Assembly: GCA_045614225.1 (NCBI GenBank)
Contig: JAZLCO010000128.1
Span: forward strand, 1 to 25,155
Direction: 5' to 3'
DNA length: 25,155 nucleotides
DNA from: UBA9715 sp045614225
GTDB lineage: Bacteria > Actinomycetota > Coriobacteriia > Coriobacteriales > Eggerthellaceae
A model generated the notes under the pieces. It had not been told where the DNA came from. It worked only from the letters and a program-made list of their open reading frames with translations, and made no database searches. The position numbers and the translations under genes were made by a program. Positions 14,333 through 21,104 of the stretch are shown piece after piece. How positions within the stretch are numbered: the stretch's first letter is position 1; every line of letters begins with the position of its first letter.

Positions 14333-15829
14333 CTAAGCGTTTTCCGCAAGCCAGTCGGAGACTTGCCGGGGCATGTCGGCCCCACCTGAATAGTATATGG
14401 AAAGCCCCTGGCCAACGTGCGCTTCGGGTGCGAGTTTCGATATTGCCGTGACGCTCTGGCCGAGCCCGCCGCCCCCGTTGCTGCAGAATGGGCGGATCTC
14501 CTTGCCCGAGAAGTCGTATGACTCGAGGAATGTCGCTATGGGCATGGGGATGGACGCCCACCAGTTGGGATAGCCCAGATATACCGTGCCGTAACGCTCC
14601 ATGTTGTCGATGTGCGTCGTCAGCACAGGGCGCGATTGCTGGTTCTGGTCGCGTTGAGCCTCGTCGAGGCATGTGTTGTAGTCGGTCGAATATGGTTTCT
14701 CGCATACGAGCTCGATTGCCTCCACACCGAGCTGCGATGCAACCTCCTTCGCAATCAGGCGGGTGTTTCCGCTCCACGAGAAGAAGACGACGAGCGGTTC
14801 TCCGCCTGCAGTTGTGTTATTCGTGCTGCCGCCGATGACACCCTCGTGCGGCACTGCAGAACGCGCGATGCGGAAACCGACGCTCGGACTGGCGCTCGTC
14901 GGCGTGAGCGACGCTCGATAGGCAGAGCGCAGGTTCTTTGCGAAATCGTTCCAACCGCCGCCGCGATTCACGCGCAGCGCTCCAGCTTCGGGACCGGTGG
15001 GGTCTTGGGAGGCGTTGGCGTCGTATGTGCCGTAGCGGTCCCATACCCATTCCGCAACGTTGCCATGCATGTCGTAGAGCCCCCAATTGTTTGGAGCAAA
15101 CGATGCCGACTCGATTGGCTCGCCCCGGTATATGCCGGGCTTCACATCGAGCGCGCCTTGGTCGAAGTAGTTCCCCTCGATCTCGTAGGGGTAATGGCCG
15201 TAGTAGTTCGCCTCGTCGGCGCTGACGGAATGGTCCAGGTTGAACGGCCCTGTCGTGCCCGCACGGCAGGCGTACTCCCATTCTGCTTCTGTCGGTAGGC
15301 GATAACCGTCTGCCGAAAGGTTCCAGGTCACGTTTTCGCCATCGACGACGTAGGCGGGGGACAGCCCCGCCTCGGCGCTCAACGCATTGCAGTAGGCAAT
15401 GGCGTCGAACCAGGTCACATTCGCTGCAGGGATTTTGTCCGCTCCATCGCCGAGCCCCATGAGCGTGTTGTATTCCAGCTGCGACACTTCGGTTGAAGCA
15501 AGGTAGAAGTCGCTTACCGTGACATCATGCTGCATCTCGTCGTCCGAACGCCACGGCTCGTCCGTGGGACTTCCCATAGTGAAGGTTCCGCCTTCGATCA
15601 AGATAAGTCCGTCATCGAGGGTGGGAGTGTTGCCGGTCGCGCTTGTGCTTGCCGAGTTTGATTGTTCGCCACTATTCGAAGGGCTTTCCGATTGCTGTTG
15701 CGAGCTGGCGTTGCGGGGCGTCCAAGAGCAGCCTGCCATCGCGAGCGCGCATCCTGCGGCGCTCGCTAGCACGAAGCCTCGCCTGTCCAAGGACGTTTCT
15801 TCGGCCATTGTTTCTTTCGTTTCAGACAT
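14333..15829 (-). CDS. Exported SUMF1-flavodoxin fusion lipoprotein
   Basis: 498 residues. Residues 15-34 form a twin-arginine-like signal (DRRGFVLASAAG) ending in a lipobox, MAGC34, so export folded with FMN and lipid anchoring are plausible. After a Ser/Gln linker, residues about 70-310 are a SUMF1/EgtB/PvdO-type domain (LIEGGTFTMGSPTDE, YRLPTEAEWEYACRAG, YDMHGNVAEWVWDRYG, VNRGGGWNDF). The paired Cys that make formylglycine-generating enzymes active are missing from the NRGGGWNDFAKNLRSAYR segment, so sulfatase activation is unlikely. Residues about 325-498 are a flavodoxin with the FMN loop FFSWSGNTRLIAKEVA and YLGYPNWWASIPMPIATFLE. The start at 15829 has only a weak AGGCAGG; an in-frame ATG at 15808 is an alternative. 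Confidence 0.88.
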   Translation of the reverse strand: MSETKETMAEETSLDRRGFVLASAAGCALAMAGCSWTPRNASSQQQSESPSNSGEQSNSASTSATGNTPTLDDGLILIEGGTFTMGSPTDEPWRSDDEMQHDVTVSDFYLASTEVSQLEYNTLMGLGDGADKIPAANVTWFDAIAYCNALSAEAGLSPAYVVDGENVTWNLSADGYRLPTEAEWEYACRAGTTGPFNLDHSVSADEANYYGHYPYEIEGNYFDQGALDVKPGIYRGEPIESASFAPNNWGLYDMHGNVAEWVWDRYGTYDANASQDPTGPEAGALRVNRGGGWNDFAKNLRSAYRASLTPTSASPSVGFRIARSAVPHEGVIGGSTNNTTAGGEPLVVFFSWSGNTRLIAKEVASQLGVEAIELVCEKPYSTDYNTCLDEAQRDQNQQSRPVLTTHIDNMERYGTVYLGYPNWWASIPMPIATFLESYDFSGKEIRPFCSNGGGGLGQSVTAISKLAPEAHVGQGLSIYYSGGADMPRQVSDWLAENA

Positions 15830-15846
15830 GTTTGCCTGCCTAGCTT

Positions 15847-16026
15847 TTAGTCCATGACCTTTTCCCAGAAACGGATCGCATTGATGCCGAGCGTGTCCGC
15901 GAGCTGTTCGAGCACGGCGACTTCCGCATCGGTCAGCTCGGCTGCGTTGATGCCGCTGCCGAACGTGCCATCGTTGCCCCAGGCCCATGCGCCCAGCGCG
16001 ATCTTGGGGAGTTTGATGTCTGCCAT
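15847..16026 (-). pseudogene. Internally deleted aldo/keto reductase mini-ORF, 59 aa
   Basis: The ORF starts MADIKLPKIALGAWAWGNDG, which is the first beta-hairpin and strand of one aldo/keto reductase subfamily, then passes through TFGSGINAAE into LTDAEVAVLEQLADTLGI and ends NAIRFWEKVMD, the usual C-terminal helix and tail. The whole barrel with Asp, Tyr, Lys and His of the active site is missing, about 250 residues. The frame is open, AAAGGA stands nine nucleotides before the ATG, and the next gene starts 17 nt after the stop. It is not a copy of the full aldo/keto reductase at 11872, which has a different N-terminus. It is the first gene behind the MerR-type promoter. Confidence 0.75.
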
Positions 16027-16075
16027 GTTGCGATTCCTTTCCGCTGTTTTTACCTTGTTGATGTCATTGGAGAGG

Positions 16076-16106
16076 ATTCTGCAACTTAAACTATGGTTTA
16101 AGTCAA
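16076..16106 (-). promoter_or_regulatory. MerR-type promoter with 19-bp spacer and operator dyad
   Basis: Reading leftward, -35 TTGACT (16106-16101), 19-bp spacer, -10 CAGAAT (16081-16076). The spacer holds most of the dyad ACTTAAAC-TATG-GTTTAAGT (16084-16103 on the plus strand). A 19-20 bp spacer occupied by a dyad is the hallmark of promoters activated by MerR-family proteins by DNA distortion, and the TTGACTTAAA start resembles AdhR-type operators. A merR gene lies within the operon it would drive. Confidence 0.75.
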
Positions 16107-16312
16107 GCGACTTTCTTGAGATTTTTTTGAAAGCGTCTCAACAAGTTGTTTTCCCATCATGGCAATCGAGTCGTGCTGGTTTTCGCGGCCATGATTGGTT
16201 AACTTCCCCAGCTGCGCATTACCTGCAAGCGCAGCGTCCTCGCTTTGGTTTACCATAGGGGTGAACTATTGAGGCGCCGGCCGGTCGGTCGGCGCGGAAG
16301 GAAAATGCGAAG
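16107..16312. other. Divergent gap upstream of the ZIP gene
   Basis: About 200 bp, less GC-rich than the neighbouring genes. It holds TTGAGA/TCTCAA (16116-16121 with 16136-16141) around a T-run, and GCGCCG/CGGCGC (16274-16279 with 16290-16295) in the leader of the ZIP gene just before GGAAGG. No clear promoter or ORF could be assigned. Confidence 0.4.
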
Positions 16313-17098
16313 ATGGATTATGTGGTAGTTGCTCAAGGGCTCCTGATTCCCTTCTTGGGCACAGCGCTTGGCGCATCGCTCGTGTTCTTCCTGCGCCGTG
16401 ATATGCCCCTTCGACTTTCGAAGGCGCTTGTGGGGTTTGCGGCTGGCGTGATGGTCGCCGCATCGTTTTGGGGTTTGTTGCAGCCGGCGCTCGAGGAAGC
16501 GGCTGACATGGGGATGGGCACGCTTTCGTTCGTGCCTGCCGTCGTAGGGTTCCTCGCTGGCATGGGATTCCTGCTCGTCATCGACGTGGTTACGCCGCAC
16601 ACGCACTTCAACTTGGAAGACGAGGGCCCCAAGACCGGCCTCAAGCGCACGACGAAGCTCGTGCTGGCCGTGACGATTCACAACATTCCCGAGGGCATGG
16701 CGGTCGGTGTCGTGTTCGCCGATTGGCTAGCCGGCGGTGGCGTGACTCAAGCAGGAGCACTTGCGCTGGCAATCGGTATCGCCATCCAGAACTTTCCCGA
16801 AGGGGCTATCGTATCAACGCCCCTGCTCGCTGAAGGCATGCCGAAGGGACGCACGTTCTGGTGCGGGGTGTTGACCGGCGCGGTGGAGCCCGTTGCTGGT
16901 TTTATCACGATTCTTGCGGCGAGCGCCGTCGTGCCAGTGATGCCCTATCTGCTCGCGTTTGCGGCGGGTGCGATGGTCTACGTGGTCGTGGAAGAGCTCA
17001 TACCCGAGATGTCCGAGGGCTTCCACAGCAACGTTGGCACGATCGCGTTTGCGATAGGGTTCGTGCTCATGTTGGTTCTTGACGTGACGTTGGGCTAG
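16313..17098 (+). CDS. ZIP-family divalent metal transporter
   Basis: 261 residues with about eight membrane segments. The signature metal-binding helices are present: HNIPEGMAVGVVFADW (helix IV) and IQNFPEGAIVSTPLL (helix V, with Gln/Asn replacing the first His), followed by EPVAGFITIL and YVVVEELIPE. The variable loop between segments 3 and 4 holds TPHTHFNLEDEG, a short His/acid cluster. ZIP proteins of the ZupT/GufA branch import Zn, Fe, Mn or Co; the ion cannot be predicted. GGAAGG lies about 12 nt before the ATG, slightly far. Confidence 0.93.
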   Translation: MDYVVVAQGLLIPFLGTALGASLVFFLRRDMPLRLSKALVGFAAGVMVAASFWGLLQPALEEAADMGMGTLSFVPAVVGFLAGMGFLLVIDVVTPHTHFNLEDEGPKTGLKRTTKLVLAVTIHNIPEGMAVGVVFADWLAGGGVTQAGALALAIGIAIQNFPEGAIVSTPLLAEGMPKGRTFWCGVLTGAVEPVAGFITILAASAVVPVMPYLLAFAAGAMVYVVVEELIPEMSEGFHSNVGTIAFAIGFVLMLVLDVTLG

Positions 17099-17185
17099 CG
17101 GAGAGGGAAGAGGGCGGTGGGGCGCAAAAACCTCCGCCAAAGCGTTAAAGTGGAAACAGGCTTTGCGACTGGACAGGAGAACACC

Positions 17186-18169
17186 ATGAAACTGCTCGTC
17201 ATAGGCGATGAGAAACGCTTCAACAAGTATCTTCCCGATCTCGATATCGTCAGTCGGGTCGAGACAGTTGTGGCACCGCGTGCTGCGACGGATGACGAGA
17301 TCATCGCGTTGACGGGTGATGCAGACTTCATCGTGGCAGACGCCATCAGCCCCGTGAGCGCACGTCTCATGGACGCGTTTCCCAGTCTGAAGCTCGTGCA
17401 TTCCGAAGGCGTTGCCTATAACGCCATCGATGTCGAGGCGGCGCGCGAACGCGGCATCGTCGTGTGCAACAACGCCGGTGCGAATGCGGGCGCTGTTGCC
17501 GAGCAGGCGGTGCTGCTCATGCTGGCATGCTTGCGCCACCTGCGCGAGGGCGATACCGCCGTGCGCACCGGCCGTCAAATCAAGGTGAAGGAACGCCTGA
17601 TGGTCGAGGGCATCCGCGAGCTGGGCGACTGCAAGGTCGGCCTTGTGGGCATGGGCGCCATCGCGCAGCAGACGGCTGTGCGTCTACATGCGTTCGGGTG
17701 CGATGTCGCTTATTGGAACCATCGCCGCCGTCCGACCGATTTCGAAGAGAAATTCGATGTGCGTTACCTGTCGCTCGACGAGCTGGCGCGCACATGCGAC
17801 ATTGTGAGCATTCATGTGCCCGTCACGCCCGAGACCGAGAACATGGTTGATGCCGAATTCCTGGCATCGATGAAGTCTGACGCAATCCTGATCAACACCG
17901 CGCGCGGCGAGATCGTCGACCAAGTTGCACTCGCCCGTGCACTCGAGGAAGGCATCATCAGCGGGGCAGGGCTCGACACGCTTTCGCCCGAGCCCGTCCA
18001 GCTCGACCATCCGCTCGCACAGCTCGAAGGCGATGCGACCGACCGCCTCGTGCTCTCGCCCCACATTGGCGGCGTCACCGAGGGCATGTTCCGCCGCGCA
18101 TGGACGACCATCTGGAAAAACATTGCGTACGTTGCCGAAGGCGACCAGCCGATCAACGTGGTTTCGTAG
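17186..18169 (+). CDS. D-isomer-specific 2-hydroxyacid dehydrogenase
   Basis: 327 residues. It is an NAD(P)-dependent oxidoreductase converting 2-keto acids and D-2-hydroxy acids. The start at 17186 follows AGGAGA by five nucleotides; the longer frame lacks support. The Rossmann motif GLVGMGAIAQQTAVRLHAFG (about 155-175), the catalytic Arg in NTARGEIVD, Glu in LDTLSPEP and His in LSPHIGGVT are all present in order. The substrate (glycerate, lactate, phosphoglycerate or other) cannot be decided; no serB/serC neighbour supports a serine-pathway role. An SLC13 organic-anion carrier follows after 57 bp, which suggests use of an imported hydroxy or dicarboxylic acid. Confidence 0.92.
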   Translation: MKLLVIGDEKRFNKYLPDLDIVSRVETVVAPRAATDDEIIALTGDADFIVADAISPVSARLMDAFPSLKLVHSEGVAYNAIDVEAARERGIVVCNNAGANAGAVAEQAVLLMLACLRHLREGDTAVRTGRQIKVKERLMVEGIRELGDCKVGLVGMGAIAQQTAVRLHAFGCDVAYWNHRRRPTDFEEKFDVRYLSLDELARTCDIVSIHVPVTPETENMVDAEFLASMKSDAILINTARGEIVDQVALARALEEGIISGAGLDTLSPEPVQLDHPLAQLEGDATDRLVLSPHIGGVTEGMFRRAWTTIWKNIAYVAEGDQPINVVS

Positions 18170-18213
18170 CGGTTACATGGTCTAATCCGCATTCGCTCCA
18201 AAGCGCAGAGGTA

Positions 18214-18219
18214 TACAAT
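18214..18219 (+). promoter_or_regulatory. -10 box of the SLC13 gene placed for a leaderless transcript
   Basis: TACAAT ends exactly 7 nt before the ATG at 18227, the same spacing as the hslO -10 box. No Shine-Dalgarno sequence lies in between. No clear -35 is seen. Confidence 0.5.
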
Positions 18220-18226
18220 TGCGCTC

Positions 18227-19645
18227 ATGGCTGCACGTGGTGACACATTGGACATGAAGCGCATTGGATGTGCGGTGCTCGGCGTTGTGCTGGGCGTTGC
18301 GTTCGCACTTGCGTGTCCTACTGATGTCGGTCTCACCGAACAGGGCATACGGTGTCTGGCGATTCTCATCCTTGCTGTCGTGTGGTGGGTCGGCAGCGTG
18401 TTGCCGACGTACGCGACGGCCATCGTCATGGTCGTGCTGTTCGCTGTCATCGCCGGCGTCAAGTCGTCGGTCGCCCTCTCGGCGTTCACTTTCGATACAT
18501 GGTGGTTGCTTCTGGCGGCATTCGGGCTTGGGGCTGGCATGAAAGTGTCGGGCCTGCTCAGGCGCATCGCGCTGGCTGTCGTGCGCACGTTTCCCAACAC
18601 GTTCGCCGCGCAGGTGGCAGGCCTCATGTTGGCCGGTACCATCGTCGGCCCGCTCGTTCCCAGCATGGCCGCCAAGGTTTCGATGCTCACCCCGCTTGCG
18701 ATGGGCATCGGCGACGAGCTCGGCTACGAGCGGTTCGGCAAATCCATGCAGGGCTTGTTCCTCGCCATGTTCTGCGGCGTTCGCAGTGTTGCCCCGGCGG
18801 TTCTCAGCGCGTCGGTCATCGGTTATTGCCTGTTGGGGCTTTTGCCCGCTGATGTGCAAGCGCGCTTCGACATGCTGCATTGGCTTTTGGCAGCGCTGCC
18901 GTGGTTCGTCGTGGTCGTTGTGCTGACGTATGGTTCCATCGTGTTGCTGTATCGACCGAAAGGGGAGGGCGCCTCGAAGGATGCGCAGCCTGTTCAGAAG
19001 AGCGAAAACCTCGGGCCGATGTCGCGTCACGAGAAGCAGATGTGCGCGATCATCTTGGCGACGGTCGTGTTGTGGGTGGCCGAGCCCTTGCATCACATCC
19101 CGGCGCACATCGTTGCTCTTGCGGCGTTCGTGCTCGTCATCGCGTGCGGAATCTTGGGGAAAGACGGCTTGCGCAAGGACATCGCATGGGAGCCGCTCGT
19201 GTTCGTCGGCATCGCCATGGGCCTTCCCAATGTGTTTGGGGAAGTGGGCATCCAGGATTGGGCCGTGCAGGTCGCCGGCCCTGCATTCGAGGCGCTTGCT
19301 GGCAATCCCTATCTATTCGTGTTGGGCGCAGCGGTCATCACCTTGGCGGTGCGTTTCCTCATCGTCTCGGAGATGGCCTACCTCAACATCGTGATGGTCT
19401 TCCTCGTGCCGCTCTGCGCAAGCGTGGGCTTCAACCCCTGGGTTGTCGGTTTCGCGATGTATGCCGTGATCACGCCTTGGTTTGTCCTCTACCAATCCGC
19501 AACATACCTGGCCGCCTTCTACTCGGTCGACGGCCAGATGGCGCATCATGCCGACCTGGCGAAATACTGCGTCGTCTACACGTTCATCTGCATGTTCGCC
19601 CTCGTCGTGAGCGTGCCGTATTGGCAATGGATGGGATTGCTGTAA
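18227..19645 (+). CDS. SLC13/DASS-family anion transporter
   Basis: 472 residues with about 11-12 membrane segments. The family repeats are visible: TFDTWWLLLAAFGLGAGMK and GTIVGPLVPSMAAKVSML in the first half, and WEPLVFVGIAMGLPNVFGEV with LIVSEMAYLNIVMVFLVP in the second, which correspond to the paired re-entrant loops that hold substrate and sodium in CitT/VcINDY-like carriers. Expected substrates are di- or tricarboxylates or other organic anions, moved by sodium symport or exchange. The start ATG at 18227 has no ribosome binding site; MKRIG at 18254 is an alternative. It follows the hydroxyacid dehydrogenase by 57 bp. Confidence 0.9.
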   Translation: MAARGDTLDMKRIGCAVLGVVLGVAFALACPTDVGLTEQGIRCLAILILAVVWWVGSVLPTYATAIVMVVLFAVIAGVKSSVALSAFTFDTWWLLLAAFGLGAGMKVSGLLRRIALAVVRTFPNTFAAQVAGLMLAGTIVGPLVPSMAAKVSMLTPLAMGIGDELGYERFGKSMQGLFLAMFCGVRSVAPAVLSASVIGYCLLGLLPADVQARFDMLHWLLAALPWFVVVVVLTYGSIVLLYRPKGEGASKDAQPVQKSENLGPMSRHEKQMCAIILATVVLWVAEPLHHIPAHIVALAAFVLVIACGILGKDGLRKDIAWEPLVFVGIAMGLPNVFGEVGIQDWAVQVAGPAFEALAGNPYLFVLGAAVITLAVRFLIVSEMAYLNIVMVFLVPLCASVGFNPWVVGFAMYAVITPWFVLYQSATYLAAFYSVDGQMAHHADLAKYCVVYTFICMFALVVSVPYWQWMGLL

Positions 19646-19743
19646 CAGAATCGAATCAAAAGGGGCAGCTCCCGCTGGTTCGGTGTTGCTGTGCTACGAT
19701 TGCCAGGTAATGTTGACGAAATAGTCAGGGTGGTGTCACGGAC
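19646..19743. other. Short intergenic gap with a possible extended -10
   Basis: 98 bp. TGCTACGAT at 19692-19700 fits an extended -10 (TGn-TACGAT) for the alarmone synthetase gene, with a leader of about 37 nt. No -35 match and no terminator for the SLC13 gene were seen. Confidence 0.35.
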
Positions 19744-20367
19744 GTGAGTGACGAGACGATTTACGGCGAAAACCTTGCACTGATGGAGCGGCTGCGCAGC
19801 GATGTTGCCGCTTCGCTTGACGAGCTGCGCCACACCATGAGCGCGGGCATGGAGTTCGATCCCATCGAGCACTGCCTTTCGCGCATCAAGGCCGAAGATT
19901 CCATGCGCGAGAAATGCCGCAGGCAGGGCCTTCCCGAGACGACCCACTCGGCGCTTGTCGAGATTCAAGACGCCATCGGCTTTCGCGTGGTTTGCGCGTT
20001 CCGCAGCGATGTTTACCTGGTGCGCGATTATCTCGCCGGGCTTCCTGGGTTCGAGGTGGTCGCGGAGAAGGACTACATCAAGAACGCCAAGGAAAACGGT
20101 TATCGAAGCTATCACATGATCTTGCGAACGGTTGACGGGCGTGAGCCCGTGGGATGCGATGCCGATGGTGGCTTCTTCGTCGAAGTGCAGCTGCGCACGA
20201 TCTCGATGGACACGTGGGCGGCGCTCGAGCACCACATGAAGTACAAGAAGAAGGCGCCGGCCAACGAACGCCTCATCGTAGCCGAGCTGAAACGTTGTGC
20301 AGATGAGTTGGCGTCGACCGATGTGTCGATGCAGGCGTTGCGAGATTTGATTCTCGAAGAACAGTAA
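19744..20367 (+). CDS. Small alarmone synthetase (RelQ/YjbM type)
   Basis: 207 residues, the usual size for single-domain synthetases. It should transfer pyrophosphate from ATP to GDP or GTP to make (p)ppGpp in the cytoplasm. The conserved synthetase motifs are in order: HCLSRIKAEDSMREKCRRQG, EIQDAIGFRVVCAFRSD, KDYIKNAKENGYRSYHMIL and FVEVQLRTISMDTWAALEHH with MKYKKK following. There is no hydrolase, TGS or ACT domain. The start is GTG at 19744 with only a weak AGGGTGG upstream, suggesting modest translation. It lies 56 bp ahead of a two-component pair. Confidence 0.93.
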   Translation: MSDETIYGENLALMERLRSDVAASLDELRHTMSAGMEFDPIEHCLSRIKAEDSMREKCRRQGLPETTHSALVEIQDAIGFRVVCAFRSDVYLVRDYLAGLPGFEVVAEKDYIKNAKENGYRSYHMILRTVDGREPVGCDADGGFFVEVQLRTISMDTWAALEHHMKYKKKAPANERLIVAELKRCADELASTDVSMQALRDLILEEQ

Positions 20368-20381
20368 GCGCGAGTCAGGAG

Positions 20382-20408
20382 TGAGTCAGGGGCCAGGGCA
20401 CCGACTCA
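20382..20408. repeat. Palindrome directly before the response regulator ribosome site
   Basis: TGAGTC (20382-20387) pairs with GACTCA (20403-20408), and GG/CC can extend the stem across a bulged A. A partial direct repeat GAGTCAGG precedes it (20372-20379). The right arm ends 3 nt before the GGAGG of the response regulator gene. GTCAGGGG-N10-GAC is shared with the inverted repeat at 7726-7761. Confidence 0.6.
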
Positions 20409-20423
20409 TTTGGAGGAATCAAC

Positions 20424-21104
20424 ATGGCATTGAAAGTTTTGTATGCGGAAGATACAGTCGACTTGAGTCGGGCGGTCAGCGTAGTGCTGGAGCACGAGGG
20501 GCTCGAGGTAACGACATGCTATGACGGGATCCAAGCTTCCGAGGCGCTGGCAAGTCAAGTGTTCGACCTGGTTATCCTCGATATCATGATGCCCGGGAAG
20601 AGCGGCATCGACGTGCTGCGCGAGATGCGCGCCACCGGCGACGTGACGCCGGTCATTCTACTCACGGCGAAGGCAGAGGTCGATGACCGCGTTGATGGGC
20701 TCATGGCCGGTGCTGACGACTACCTTCCCAAGCCGTTCGCTATGAAGGAGCTCGTTGCACGCGTGCATTCGCTTGCACGGCGCAACACAGACTACGGCAC
20801 GGGCAATCTCACGTTCGGCGACGTCGAGCTGAACGCCGAGACGTACGAGCTCAAGGCGCACACGAGCGTGCGCCTCTCGCATGTAGAGTTCGAGTTGCTG
20901 CGCACGTTCATCCTGAACCGCAACCGCGCCCTGTCGACGGATTTCCTGCTCGGACGCGTGTGGACCGACGATGATGAAGCGGATCAGGCAACCGTTTCCC
21001 TGTACGTGCGGTACCTGCGCAGCAAGCTCGAGGCGATCGACGCCCACGTTACGATTGCCGAAATCGACGGAGGCTATATACTCGAGGAGGGCGATGAAGC
21101 ATGA
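20424..21104 (+). CDS. OmpR/PhoB-family response regulator
   Basis: 226 residues with a GGAGG seven nucleotides before the start. Residues about 4-115 form the receiver domain: acidic pocket E9-D10, phosphoacceptor D53 in LVILDIMMPG, the Thr of LLTAKAEV and Lys in YLPKPF. Residues about 130-222 form the winged-helix DNA-binding domain (LTFGDVELNAETYEL, RLSHVEFELLRTFILN, TVSLYVRYLRSKLEAI). It overlaps the histidine kinase gene by 4 nt (ATGA). Targets are unknown. Confidence 0.96.
   Translation: MALKVLYAEDTVDLSRAVSVVLEHEGLEVTTCYDGIQASEALASQVFDLVILDIMMPGKSGIDVLREMRATGDVTPVILLTAKAEVDDRVDGLMAGADDYLPKPFAMKELVARVHSLARRNTDYGTGNLTFGDVELNAETYELKAHTSVRLSHVEFELLRTFILNRNRALSTDFLLGRVWTDDDEADQATVSLYVRYLRSKLEAIDAHVTIAEIDGGYILEEGDEA

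Noticed and set aside
13617..14777. 386-codon minus-strand frame across the DUF4405 and fusion genes
   Set aside because: Runs out of frame through two genes with clear domains; product is Arg/His-rich, typical of a shifted frame.
14880..15620. SUMF1 domain as a sulfatase-activating formylglycine-generating enzyme
   Set aside because: The required Cys pair is absent from the NRGGGWNDF region and no sulfatase gene is nearby.
18182..19108. 308-codon minus-strand frame opposite the SLC13 gene
   Set aside because: Shadow of a membrane protein gene; composition rich in His, Arg and Gln with no motif.
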